Positions 48,564 to 57,437 of a DNA stretch of 64,000 bases are shown here, piece by piece. The DNA lies in NCBI GenBank assembly GCA_963794415.1, contig CAWCDI010000001.1, positions 1,674,001-1,738,000 of the forward strand, read 5' to 3'. A program made the position numbers and the translations under genes. Positions within the stretch are counted from its first letter, which is position 1. Each line of letters opens with the position of its first letter. Origin of the DNA: CAVPTL01 sp963794415. Lineage in GTDB: Bacteria; Actinomycetota; Thermoleophilia; Gaiellales; JAICJC01. Under the pieces are notes generated by a model that saw only the letters and a program-made list of their open reading frames with translations, was not told the origin of the DNA and did not search any database.

Positions 48564-49045
48564 GCGCAACAGCACGCCTCCTGCGGGAAGAGCGGCGCGG
48601 CCTCGGCGGCCATCTGATCGCCCAGCTCGTATCCCGGCCGTGCCAGCGCGAAGGCGACGTGGGCGTGGAGGCACTTGACCGCACCGTCACGGCTGGTGCC
48701 GCCGATGCCGAGCCGGAGCGAGGCCCCGTCGTCGGCCATGACCGCGGCGGGACGGCGCAGCGCGCGCTGCTCCTCGAGCGCCGCCTGCCACGAGGCGCGC
48801 GCCGCAGAGTCACCGGCGACGAGCTGCTCGTACCGGTCCACCCCGCCGGTGTCCTCGACCTGCCCCACGCGGGCGACCGCGGCCGGGCACGTCAGGTAGA
48901 AGCTGGTGGGAAACGGCGCGCCGTCAGGCAGGTAGGACGCCTGCTCGATCACCGCCGGACGGCCGAACGGGCAGCGCGCCACCACGCCGATCAGGCCTCG
49001 CGGCGCGCGTCCGAGCTGTCGGTTGAGGGTCTCGAGGTCGTCGAT
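48560..49045 (-). CDS. DUF501 family protein with no usual start codon
   Basis: About 161 residues of DUF501, an actinobacterial family usually encoded between ftsB and ppx. The family features LNRQLGRAPRGLIGVVARCP, APFPTSFYLTCPAAVARVG and DGAVKCLHAHVAFALARPG are intact. The family N-terminus begins at IDDLETLNRQLGR, whose first codon is ATC at 49045. Between the upstream TAG (49067-49069) and that point there is no ATG, GTG or TTG in frame. Later GTG codons (48985) would cut off conserved residues. AUC initiation, readthrough of the TAG, or a base error are all possible. Function of the family is unknown. Confidence 0.75.
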   Translation of the reverse strand: MDDLETLNRQLGRAPRGLIGVVARCPFGRPAVIEQASYLPDGAPFPTSFYLTCPAAVARVGQVEDTGGVDRYEQLVAGDSAARASWQAALEEQRALRRPAAVMADDGASLRLGIGGTSRDGAVKCLHAHVAFALARPGYELGDQMAAEAAPLFPQEACCCA

Positions 49046-49066
49046 CCCGGCAGGGTAGCGAAGGGC

Positions 49067-49372
49067 CTACCGGCAGCTGGAGGGGATGCCCTTGATCGCG
49101 AGCACGTGCTCGCTGGGAAGGCTCCACCCGCACTCGCGCGCCAGCGTCATGATCCCGGCCTTGGTGTTCAGGAGCGCCTTCTGCGCCGCCAGCACGTCGT
49201 GGCGGTGCTGCAGCTGGGTAAGCGCCGCGCGCTGGGCGTGCAGCTCACGCGAGACGCGCAGGTACTTCTGCACGGGCCCGACGTAGAGGCCGATCATCAC
49301 GATCGCGACGACGAGCATCGCGATGCGGCCGGCACGGAGGCCGCCCTTGGGGCGAGAGCTTCTTGCTGACAC
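49067..49372 (-). CDS. FtsB/DivIC-like septum formation protein
   Basis: A 101-residue division-protein homologue. It has a short basic cytoplasmic tail, one membrane helix (AGRIAMLVVAIVMIGLYVGP, about 15-34), a coiled coil (RELHAQRAALTQLQHRHDVL) and a C-terminal segment (ARECGWSLPSEHVLAIKGIP) like the FtsB family tail. It would bridge FtsL and FtsQ in the divisome. The start is GTG 49372. Its TAG stop is in frame with the DUF501 reading frame downstream. Confidence 0.85.
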   Translation of the reverse strand: MSARSSRPKGGLRAGRIAMLVVAIVMIGLYVGPVQKYLRVSRELHAQRAALTQLQHRHDVLAAQKALLNTKAGIMTLARECGWSLPSEHVLAIKGIPSSCR

Positions 49373-49398
49373 CCGTCGGTGTTCAAGCCCGGCACGCT

Positions 49399-49426
49399 GT
49401 TCCCTTCACATTGTTCCCTTCACATT
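49399..49426. repeat. Perfect 14-bp tandem direct repeat upstream of the cyclase fusion gene
   Basis: GTTCCCTTCACATT occurs twice in a row (49399-49412 and 49413-49426), followed by the palindrome CACATGTG (49428-49435). It sits in the 87-base divergent gap between the FtsB-like gene and the cyclase fusion. Such direct repeats could be binding sites for a regulator of either gene. Confidence 0.7.
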
Positions 49427-49459
49427 GCACATGTGGCGTGGGTAAGGGACGATCACGAG

Positions 49460-52400
49460 ATGAGCATCGACCCGTCCTCTTCGGCCCAGAAGATCCGCAC
49501 CTTCCTGATCGCGGACATCCGTGGATACACCGCGTTCACGCAGCAGCGTGGTGACGAGGCCGCTGCCGTGCTGGCGGCCCGCTTTGCGGCGATCGTCCGT
49601 GAGGTGGTGACCCGCGGCGACGGCGAGGTGGTGGAGCTTCGCGGGGACGAGGCGCTCTGCGTGTTCGACTCCCCGCGGGCGTCGATCCGGTGCGCGGTGT
49701 CGATGCAGCAGCGGTTCGCGGACGAGATCCGCGCGAACCCCGACCTGCCGCTCCGGGTGGGGATCGGGATCGATGCCGGCGAGGCGGTCGCGGTGGAGGG
49801 TGGGTTTCGCGGCGGCGCCCTGAACCTCGCGGCGCGGCTGTGCTCTCTGGCAAAGCCCGGCGAGGTGCTCGTCTCTCAGGGCGTCGTGCTCTTTGCCCGT
49901 CAGGTTGACGACATCGAGTACGTCGATCAGGGACGGGTGACGCTGAAGGGGCTGCGCGAGCCGGTGCAGTACTACCGTGCGCGGTTCGATCTGGACATGC
50001 CTCCGCCGCCCGGTGAGGAGGCTGGGCGAAGTCGCAGCCAGGTCGCCGCGATCGCGCTGGTGATCGTCGTCCTGGCCGCCGTGGCTGGGCTCGCGGCGGT
50101 GCTCCATCATGGCGGCGCATCAGCCGCCGTTCCCGAGGTTGGTGATAATGGCGTCGCGCAGTTCGATGCCGGCGGTCGAGTGGTCGGGCAGGCCTCATTT
50201 GCCGATCCGCCGGGTGGAGTCGCGATCGGCCTCGGCCGCGTATGGGCGACCGACCCCGCCGGCGATGCTCTGAGAGAGATCGACCCCACGACCTCGCGGG
50301 CTGCGGGCTCGCCCATCCAGATTGGCTCGTCTCCGACGGGCGTAGCGATCTCGGGCGGCCGGGTGTGGGTGGTGGACGGCGGCGAGCGGCGCGTTGCCGA
50401 GTACGACCCGCGGTCGGGCAAGATCATCCGCAGCGTTGCGGTGGGTAACGGGGCAGGGCCGATCGTCGCAGTCACCGACGGTGTCTGGGTGGTCAACTCC
50501 GCCGACGGGACAGCCCAGCGGATCGCCGCGGGCTCGGGCCAGGTGTCCGCTCCGATCCCGGTCGGATCGGCGCCGTCGGCGATCGCGGTCGGACAGGGTG
50601 CGGTGTGGGTGACCGACGAGGCCGACGGCTCGCTGGTGCGCATCGACCAGCGGACGCTGCAGGTGACCCGGCTCGCGGTGGGCCAGACGCCGGCGTCGGT
50701 GGCCGTCGGCGCCGGGGCTGTATGGGTCGCCAACACGATCGACAACACCGTCACGCAGGTCCGGCTGCCGAGCCTCCAGATCGAGAAGATCCCCGTCACC
50801 GCACCCACCACGATCGCCTTCGGCGGCGACACCGTGTGGGTGGCGAGCCGGCAGACCTCGACGCTCACCAGGATCGACCCTTCGACCGCCACCGTCGCCG
50901 CCACGGCGCGCACCGGCGCACCGACGAGCTCACTCGTCACCGCCGACGACCGGCTGTGGGCGACCACGTCATCCGCCCCGTCGAGCCACCGCGGAGGCAC
51001 CCTGCGAATCGGCCTGAACCAGGGGCTCGATTCGATCGACCCGGCCGTCAGCTTCTACGCTCCGGCGTGGCAGGTGATCGCTAATACCAACGACGGCCTG
51101 GTCGGATTTCGCCGGGTCGGCGGAGGCGCCGGGGCAGTCGTCGTGCCAGACCTCGCAATCGCCATACCGGTGCCCACTGACAACGGCCGCACCTATACGT
51201 TCCAGGTCCGGCGGGGGATCCGGTACTCAACCGGCGGCACGGTCAAGCCATCCGATTTCCGCTCCTCGCTCGAGCGCGCGCTCGAGGTGCCGGGCGGGCC
51301 GGCCGGCTACTTCCTCACCAGCATCGTCGGGGCGGCCCACTGCATCTCCGCGCCCAGCACGTGCAGCCTGAAAGGCGGCGTCGTCGCAGATGACGCCGCG
51401 GGAACGGTGACCATCCATCTCACCCGGCCCGACTGGAGCCTGCTCGACGAGCTCTCGCTCCCATTCGCAGACGCGGTTCCCGCCGGGACTCCGGCGCCCG
51501 CGAACAACCGCCCCGTCCCGGCCACCGGCCCCTACCAGGTCACCGCCTACACGCCCGATCATCAGCTCACGCTGACGCGAAACCCCCACTACAGACCATG
51601 GTCAGAGCAGGCGCAGCCGGAAGGCTTCCCCGACCGGATGACGTGGTATCTCAGCCTCCCCACCGCCCGCCAGGCCGCGATGGTCGCCCACGGCTCCCTG
51701 GACGTCGCGCTCGGAGATCCGCAGAATCCGGGCCTCGACCCCGTCATCGCGCGGCTAGCTACCCAGTTCCCCGACCAGGCCCACATCTACACGCGCGTCC
51801 AGATCTATGCGTTCCTCCTCGACACCCGAAAGCCACCGTTCAACAACGTGCTCGCGCGGCGCGCGATCAACTTCGCCATCGACCGGCGCAAAGCCCGGCT
51901 CGCACTTGGCGGGCCCAGCGCGGGCCAGATCACATGCCAGATGCTTCCGCCAAACATCCCTGGATACCAGCCCTACTGCCCGTACACGAAGGCCGGCTCC
52001 GACAGCGGCGTCTGGACGCAGCCCGACCTCGCCCGCGCCCGGCGACTCGTCGCCCGATCAGGAACTGCCGGCGAGCACGTCACGGTCAGCGCCCAGGCCG
52101 CGGACAGCTCGCTCGCCGGCATCCTGGTGTCCGCTCTGCGCGCACTCGGCTACGACGTCCGCCTCGACGCCCGCGGCACCGTCCGCGACTACAACCAGCA
52201 GGTCGGAAGCGCGCAAGGTGTCCAGGCCGGCCCCTACCCCTACGTCGATGACTACCCGGCCCCGTCAGACTTCCTCACGCTCCAGTTCGCCTGTGACTCC
52301 GCCGTCAACGTGAGCCATTACTGCAACCCAGCGCTCGACAGGGAGATGGAACGCGCCGGGCGACTGGAGTCCTCCGCACCTTCTCAGGCCGCCCTGCTGT

Positions 52401-52549
52401 GGCAGCACATCGATCAGCAAGTGACCGATCAGGCCCCGTGGATCCCGCTCGTCAACGACCGCCGGATCGACTACCTCTCCGCCCACGTCAGCAACTACCA
52501 GCACCACCCGCAATGGGGCATGCTCACCGACCAGCTCTGGCTTCGCTGA
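49460..52549 (+). CDS. Membrane receptor-like class III cyclase fused to beta-propeller and family-5 solute-binding domain
   Basis: A 1029-residue protein. Residues about 10-175 are a class III cyclase homology domain with metal aspartates (LIADIRGYTAF, VELRGDEALCVF) and catalytic N/R (ALNLAARLCSLAKPGE); the Lys of K-x-x-G-D is Glu. One membrane helix follows (VAAIALVIVVLAAVAGLAAV, about 195-215). Residues about 225-505 form a propeller with blades such as IGLGRVWATDPAGDALREID and VGQGAVWVTDEADGSLVRID. From about 510 there is an SBP_bac_5 domain (GGTLRIGLNQGLDSIDPAVS; NNVLARRAINFAIDRRKARL). External ligand binding controlling internal cNMP synthesis is inference. It interrupts the minus-strand pyk-to-ftsB block. 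Confidence 0.88.
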   Translation: MSIDPSSSAQKIRTFLIADIRGYTAFTQQRGDEAAAVLAARFAAIVREVVTRGDGEVVELRGDEALCVFDSPRASIRCAVSMQQRFADEIRANPDLPLRVGIGIDAGEAVAVEGGFRGGALNLAARLCSLAKPGEVLVSQGVVLFARQVDDIEYVDQGRVTLKGLREPVQYYRARFDLDMPPPPGEEAGRSRSQVAAIALVIVVLAAVAGLAAVLHHGGASAAVPEVGDNGVAQFDAGGRVVGQASFADPPGGVAIGLGRVWATDPAGDALREIDPTTSRAAGSPIQIGSSPTGVAISGGRVWVVDGGERRVAEYDPRSGKIIRSVAVGNGAGPIVAVTDGVWVVNSADGTAQRIAAGSGQVSAPIPVGSAPSAIAVGQGAVWVTDEADGSLVRIDQRTLQVTRLAVGQTPASVAVGAGAVWVANTIDNTVTQVRLPSLQIEKIPVTAPTTIAFGGDTVWVASRQTSTLTRIDPSTATVAATARTGAPTSSLVTADDRLWATTSSAPSSHRGGTLRIGLNQGLDSIDPAVSFYAPAWQVIANTNDGLVGFRRVGGGAGAVVVPDLAIAIPVPTDNGRTYTFQVRRGIRYSTGGTVKPSDFRSSLERALEVPGGPAGYFLTSIVGAAHCISAPSTCSLKGGVVADDAAGTVTIHLTRPDWSLLDELSLPFADAVPAGTPAPANNRPVPATGPYQVTAYTPDHQLTLTRNPHYRPWSEQAQPEGFPDRMTWYLSLPTARQAAMVAHGSLDVALGDPQNPGLDPVIARLATQFPDQAHIYTRVQIYAFLLDTRKPPFNNVLARRAINFAIDRRKARLALGGPSAGQITCQMLPPNIPGYQPYCPYTKAGSDSGVWTQPDLARARRLVARSGTAGEHVTVSAQAADSSLAGILVSALRALGYDVRLDARGTVRDYNQQVGSAQGVQAGPYPYVDDYPAPSDFLTLQFACDSAVNVSHYCNPALDREMERAGRLESSAPSQAALLWQHIDQQVTDQAPWIPLVNDRRIDYLSAHVSNYQHHPQWGMLTDQLWLR

Positions 52550-52561
52550 CGTTGCCGGGGA

Positions 52562-53986
52562 TCAGTCGCCGGCGGAACGGACGACGTGCACCAGGATGTG
52601 GTTGGTCGCACCGGGCGTGTTCAGGTGCGTCCCTCCGGTGAGCACCACGGTCTCGCCCGGGCCGATCAGCCCGCTGGCGACGGCCGCGTCCACCGTGCGC
52701 TTCCAGAGCTCCTCGAGGGTCTCGGACTCCTCCATGAGGAGCGGCACCACGGCCCAGTCGAGGGCGAGCTGCTGCAGCACCCGGGGCTCGGAGGAGACCG
52801 CGAGGACGGGCCGGCGGGGCCGGTAGCGCGACACCTGGCGGGCGGTGGAGCCCGACTGGGTGGGCACGGCGATGGCCGACGCCTGCAGATCCTCGGCGAT
52901 GTCACAGGCCGCGTGCGAGAGGATCGGGCCCATGGTGCCCGCCTGCTCGCGCCCGACCTGGTGGTAGGTGAGCGAGGGCTCCACGGCGCGCACGATGCGG
53001 TTCATCATCGCCACCGCCTCGAGCGGATAGCGGCCGGCGGCGGTCTCGCCCGAGAGCATGACGGCCGACGTCCCATCGAGCACGGCGTTTGCCACGTCCG
53101 ACGCCTCCGCGCGGGTCGGCTCGGGCTGGTGCACCATCGACTCGAGCATCTGGGTCGCGGTGATCACGGTGCAGCCGGCGTCACGGGCCGTGCGGATGAT
53201 GAGCTTCTGCAGGAGGGGCACGTCCGGCGCGCCGATCTCGACCCCGAGGTCGCCGCGGGCCACCATCACCGCGTGTGAGACCTTGATGATCTCCTCGAGG
53301 TCGTCGATCGCCTCGGCCTTCTCGACCTTTGCGATCGCCCGCGCCGACGAGCCGGCGGCATCGATACGCTCGCGCAGGTCGGCGACGTCGGCGGCGCGGC
53401 GCACGAACGAGAGGGCGACGTAGTCCACCCCGTGCGCCAGCGCGAAGTCGAGGTCGGCCAGATCCTTGGGCGTGAGCGACGGGATGGGCAGGTAGGTGCC
53501 CGGCAGGTTGACGCCCTTGCTCGAGGAGACGAGCCCGCCCACCTCGACCCGGCACTCGACGCGGCCCTCCGAGACGGCAGCCACGCGGATGCGCACCAGG
53601 CCGTCGTTGATGAGGATCTCCGAGCCGGGTGACACCACGTCGGGCAGCTCCGGGAACGTCACCTCGAAGTCTCCGGGCCGGCCGCCTCCCGCCGGGGCGA
53701 GGCACATGGTCTCGCCGGGCTGCATCATGATGGGCGCATCGAGCTTGCCGATGCGGATCTTGGGGCCCTGCAGGTCGGCGATGATCGCGAGCGGGCGGCC
53801 GATGAGCTCCTGGGTGCGGCGCACCGCCTGGATCACCCGCAGGTGGGTGTCGTGGTCACCGTGGGAGAAGTTGAGCCGGGCAGCGTCCATCCCGGCCCAG
53901 GCGAGCGCCTCGATCATCTCCGGCGTGTCCGTGGACGGGCCGATCGTGCAGACGATCTTTGTCCGCCGTGCGGTGGGCCGGTTCAA
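52562..53986 (-). CDS. pyk: Pyruvate kinase
   Basis: A 474-residue glycolytic enzyme making pyruvate and ATP from phosphoenolpyruvate and ADP. The N-terminus RTKIVCTIGPSTDTPEMIEA, the PEP region AARLNFSHGDHDTH, the catalytic Lys in AIAKVEKAEA, and the signature MVARGDLGVEI are intact. The C-terminal allosteric domain (TQSGSTARQVSRYRPRRPVL) is present. TTG 53986 overlaps the enolase stop (TTGA), so eno and pyk, adjacent glycolytic steps, are translated together. Confidence 0.97.
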   Translation of the reverse strand: MNRPTARRTKIVCTIGPSTDTPEMIEALAWAGMDAARLNFSHGDHDTHLRVIQAVRRTQELIGRPLAIIADLQGPKIRIGKLDAPIMMQPGETMCLAPAGGGRPGDFEVTFPELPDVVSPGSEILINDGLVRIRVAAVSEGRVECRVEVGGLVSSSKGVNLPGTYLPIPSLTPKDLADLDFALAHGVDYVALSFVRRAADVADLRERIDAAGSSARAIAKVEKAEAIDDLEEIIKVSHAVMVARGDLGVEIGAPDVPLLQKLIIRTARDAGCTVITATQMLESMVHQPEPTRAEASDVANAVLDGTSAVMLSGETAAGRYPLEAVAMMNRIVRAVEPSLTYHQVGREQAGTMGPILSHAACDIAEDLQASAIAVPTQSGSTARQVSRYRPRRPVLAVSSEPRVLQQLALDWAVVPLLMEESETLEELWKRTVDAAVASGLIGPGETVVLTGGTHLNTPGATNHILVHVVRSAGD

Positions 53987-55260
53987 CTCCAGGTCGCCGC
54001 GACGAACGCCGCCCGGCCGGGGTAGTGGGCCGCCTCGCCCAGCTCCTGCTCGATGCGCAGGAGCTGGTTGTACTTCGCCACCCGGTCGCTGCGCGAGAGG
54101 CTGCCAGTCTTGATCTGGCCGCAGCCGGTCGCCACGGCGAGGTCGGCGATGGTGACGTCCTCCGTCTCGCCGGAGCGGTGCGACATGACGGCGCTATAGC
54201 CCGCGTCGTGCGCCATCGAGATGGCGTCGAACGTCTCGGAGAGCGAGCCGATCTGGTTGACCTTGATCAGGATCGAGTTGGCCGCGCCGATCTCGATACC
54301 GCGGCCGAGCCGCTTCACGTTGGTCACGAAGAGGTCGTCGCCCACCAGCTGCACGCGGTCGCCCAGCCGCTGGGTGAGGAGCTTCCAGCCGTCCCAGTCC
54401 TCCTCGGCAAGACCGTCCTCGATGGAGACGATGGGATAGGCGTCGATCAGTCCGGCGTAGAAGTCGACCATGCCCGCGGTATCGACGGTGCGCCCCTCGA
54501 ACGTGTAGCTGCCGTCCTCGAAGAACTCGGTGGACGCCGGGTCGAGCGCGATGGCGACGTTGTCGCCGTGGCCCGCGCGACCTGCTGCCTCGAGGATCGC
54601 CTCGATGGCCTGCTCGGTCGACTCCAGGTCGGGCGCGAACCCGCCCTCGTCGCCGACGGCGGTCGAGAGGCCGCGCTCGTGCAGCAGCGCCTTCAGCGCG
54701 TGAAAGGTCTCGGCCCCGATCCGAAGCGCCTCCGAGAAGGTCTCGGCTCCGGCCGGCACCAGCATGAACTCCTGCAGGTCGATGGTGTTGTCGGCATGGG
54801 CGCCGCCGTTGATGACGTTCATCATCGGCACGGGCAGCGTGGTCGCGCCGGAGCCGCCGAGGTACCGAAACAGCGAGAGGCCGGCGTCAGCAGCCGCCGC
54901 GTGCGCCACGGCCATCGATGCGCCCAGGATGGCGTTTGCGCCCAGGTTGCCCTTGTTGTCGGTGCCGTCGAGCTCGATCAGGGCGCTATCGAGGGCGCGC
55001 TGGTCGTCGGCGTCCATGCCGGTGACCACCGTCGCGATCGACGAGTTGACGTGCGACACGGCCTGCAGCACGCCCTTGCCGCCGTAGCGCTGCTTGTCGC
55101 CGTCGCGCAGCTCCACCGCCTCGAACGCGCCGGTGGAGGCGCCGCTCGGCACTGCCGCCCGGCCGCGGGCGCCCGACGCGAGGCCGACATCCACCTCGAC
55201 CGTGGGGTTGCCGCGCGAATCCAGGATCTCGCGCGCGCTGATGGAGGTGATCTCGCTCAT
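53983..55260 (-). CDS. eno: Enolase
   Basis: A 425-residue phosphopyruvate hydratase. AREILDSRGNPTVEVDV opens the protein. Mg-binding and catalytic regions are VAIALDPASTEFFEDGSY, YPIVSIEDGLAEEDWDGW, LVGDDLFVTN and ILIKVNQIGSLSET, followed by MSHRSGETEDVTIADLAV with the substrate His. ATG 55260 gives the normal MSEITSISAREILDSRG start. It is directly followed by pyk and preceded by mazG. Confidence 0.98.
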   Translation of the reverse strand: MSEITSISAREILDSRGNPTVEVDVGLASGARGRAAVPSGASTGAFEAVELRDGDKQRYGGKGVLQAVSHVNSSIATVVTGMDADDQRALDSALIELDGTDNKGNLGANAILGASMAVAHAAAADAGLSLFRYLGGSGATTLPVPMMNVINGGAHADNTIDLQEFMLVPAGAETFSEALRIGAETFHALKALLHERGLSTAVGDEGGFAPDLESTEQAIEAILEAAGRAGHGDNVAIALDPASTEFFEDGSYTFEGRTVDTAGMVDFYAGLIDAYPIVSIEDGLAEEDWDGWKLLTQRLGDRVQLVGDDLFVTNVKRLGRGIEIGAANSILIKVNQIGSLSETFDAISMAHDAGYSAVMSHRSGETEDVTIADLAVATGCGQIKTGSLSRSDRVAKYNQLLRIEQELGEAAHYPGRAAFVAATWS

Positions 55261-55293
55261 GAGTGCGGCATGATAACCCGCCGCGCGGAGCAC

Positions 55294-56340
55294 CTAGCCG
55301 CCGAGAGCCACCTTCGCCCGCCGGTACCAGGCATCCTGGGCGTCCAGATCCAGCTCGATCCACGCCTCGCCGGCGTCGGCGGCGAGCTGCGCGGCCAGCT
55401 CGATTCGATCGCGAAAGCGCGCCGCGGCGCCGCGCAGGGCCAGCTCGGGATCGACGTTGGCATGCCGGGCGACGTTCACCGTGGCGAAGATGAGATCGCC
55501 CAGCTCGTGGGCCACGTGCGGATCGGGCTCGTGCTCGCCGCTTGCCGGGCGCACCAGGTCGAGCGCCTCGCGAAGCTCCACCACCTCGTCGGCGAGGTCG
55601 CCCCAGGCGCCGTCCCACGCGTGGTAGTCAAAGCCCACCGCCGCCGCCCGCCGCTGGAGCTTGCGGGCAAGCAGCAGCCCGGGGAGCACGCCCGGCACGT
55701 CGTGAAAGACGCCCTCCCGGCCCTCGTCGTCGCGCTTGATCTGCTCCCAGTTTCGCCGCACGTCCCCCGCCGTCTCTGCCTCGCGCTCGCCGAACACGTG
55801 CGGGTGGCGGCGGATGAGCTTGGCCGTGATCCCCTCGGCGACGTCTGCGAGCGTGCCGGCGCCGGCCTCGGCGCAGAGGAGCGCCAGGAAGTAGCTCTGG
55901 AAGAGGAGGTCGCCCAGCTCGTCGATCAGCTTCGGGCCCGGCCCCGAAGCTGCCGCGTCGGCGGTCTCGTAGGCCTCCTCGATGGTGTGCGGCACGATGG
56001 TCGCGACCGTCTGCTCCCTGTCCCAGGGACAGTCGCTTCGCAGCCGCTCGGTGAGCGCCTGCAGCCCGAGGAGCGCGTCGGAGAGCATCACCGTGGCAAA
56101 ACCGCCGCCGGCCGGCACGGTCTCGTCCCACTCCCGCTCGGCGTAGAGCCGGCGGAGGCGGGGGCCCGATGCAGCCACAACCGGGGCGTCGTCGGCGAGC
56201 GCGATGCCCTTGCTACCGAGCCACTGCCGTAGCGGCTCGTCGGGCGCGGTCGCCACCGGGCCGGCGGCCTCGAGGACGCGCCACGATCCCAGCGGGATCA
56301 GGTCGGGGTCACCAGGCCCCAGGGCAACGAGCGTGCTCAT
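55294..56340 (-). CDS. mazG: MazG-family nucleotide pyrophosphohydrolase with vestigial N-terminal domain
   Basis: A 348-residue protein with two MazG repeats. Repeat 1 has LRSDCPWDREQTVATIVPHT, IEEAYETADA and ELGDLLFQSYFLALL. Repeat 2 has VGFDYHAWDGAWGDLADEVV and HELGDLIFATVNVARHANVD. The ExxE...ExxD metal sites are visible in both. The first 80 residues (STLVALGPGDPDLIPLGSWR) look like a shrunken tetrapyrrole-methylase domain, as in YabN-type fusions, but too short to be active. It would hydrolyse aberrant or excess NTPs. Confidence 0.9.
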   Translation of the reverse strand: MSTLVALGPGDPDLIPLGSWRVLEAAGPVATAPDEPLRQWLGSKGIALADDAPVVAASGPRLRRLYAEREWDETVPAGGGFATVMLSDALLGLQALTERLRSDCPWDREQTVATIVPHTIEEAYETADAAASGPGPKLIDELGDLLFQSYFLALLCAEAGAGTLADVAEGITAKLIRRHPHVFGEREAETAGDVRRNWEQIKRDDEGREGVFHDVPGVLPGLLLARKLQRRAAAVGFDYHAWDGAWGDLADEVVELREALDLVRPASGEHEPDPHVAHELGDLIFATVNVARHANVDPELALRGAAARFRDRIELAAQLAADAGEAWIELDLDAQDAWYRRAKVALGG

Positions 56341-56355
56341 CGCCGGATGGTAGAG

Positions 56356-57429
56356 CTACGAGGTGGCGCTGCTCGACGACGTGGTCGTCGGTGCGGTGCT
56401 CGCGGCGGGCGGCGCGTAGCCGTCGGCGTAGGAGATCTTCTTCTTGATCGGCGCCAGCAGCGACTGGATCTTTGCCTGCACCTTCGCCTGCGACTGGGTG
56501 CTGGGGTTCAGCTTGGCGTCGATCTGCGCCTTGAGCAGCTTGTAGGCCGCGGGAGAGCCGGCCTTCGCGACCGGCCCCATGGGGTTGATCAGGAAGTAGC
56601 AGGTGGGCTTGCACTTGCCGGCGAGGCTCGACTTGGCGTAGTTGGCGTCAACCGGGACGGGTGTGCCCCAGGCGCCGCTCGGCAGCTTGAACGCGGCCTT
56701 CTGGAAGTTCACGTCCATGAGCCCCGGGCCAGAGGCGGCGGCGAAGCCCGTGGTGCCGTGCGCCGTATCGGAGTCGATGGAACCCGTGGAGGCGTTCTTC
56801 TCGGCGGTGCCGGAGTTCATCTTGCTGAGCGCGGCCTGTGCGGACTCCTTGGAGGGCCACAACATGTAGTGCACATTGCGGGCATCACCAAACGTCGATG
56901 CCTGCTTCGTATACGCAGCCTGCACCTGGGCCGGCGTCATCGTTACCTCTTTGGTGACAGCGGCGGTGATCTTTTGCTCGAGCAGCCCCAGGCGATACAC
57001 AGCATTCAGCGTCTCGGGCGTATAGCCATACTTCTTCACGGCCTTCTGGAACTTCGCCTGATCGCCGCCGTACTGTTTGGTCACAAGCGCGTCGAGCGCG
57101 GTCTTTACGTCAGCGTCGGTGACCGTGAGGTTCATGTTCTGGGCGATCTGCTCGACCTCGGCGTTCTGCACCAGCTGCTGCACGGAGACGTCGATGACCT
57201 GCTTCTTGTAGTTGGTCGTCCCGGCTGCGGGAAGCGACTGCCCCTGCGCCTTGGCGCTGGCAGTCATCAGCGCGATCTGCTGATCGAGCTGATCCTTGGT
57301 GATGTGGGTGCCGTTCACGACGGCCACATCGTCGCCCGAGACGCTCGACGAGCTGGACGAACCGCCGCACGCAACAGCGGCGACGATAAGCACGGCAAGG
57401 AGGGGAATTGTCTTGAGAAGGCGGGTCAT
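56356..57429 (-). CDS. SurA/PrsA-like foldase lipoprotein
   Basis: A 357-residue exported lipoprotein with signal peptide and lipobox ending at Cys21 (LIVAAVAC), then a Ser-rich linker. A SurA_N-like helical region (DDVAVVNGTHITKDQLDQQI; KAVKKYGYTPETLNAVYRLG) and a parvulin-like segment (KEVTMTPAQVQAAYTKQAS; RNVHYMLWPSKESAQAALSK) follow. The isomerase domain looks divergent, so chaperone activity is more likely than catalysis. The tail is Thr/Ser-rich. A SurA-like gene next to mfd and mazG is the usual actinobacterial arrangement. Confidence 0.83.
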   Translation of the reverse strand: MTRLLKTIPLLAVLIVAAVACGGSSSSSSVSGDDVAVVNGTHITKDQLDQQIALMTASAKAQGQSLPAAGTTNYKKQVIDVSVQQLVQNAEVEQIAQNMNLTVTDADVKTALDALVTKQYGGDQAKFQKAVKKYGYTPETLNAVYRLGLLEQKITAAVTKEVTMTPAQVQAAYTKQASTFGDARNVHYMLWPSKESAQAALSKMNSGTAEKNASTGSIDSDTAHGTTGFAAASGPGLMDVNFQKAAFKLPSGAWGTPVPVDANYAKSSLAGKCKPTCYFLINPMGPVAKAGSPAAYKLLKAQIDAKLNPSTQSQAKVQAKIQSLLAPIKKKISYADGYAPPAASTAPTTTSSSSATS

Positions 57430-57437
57430 AGAACGAG

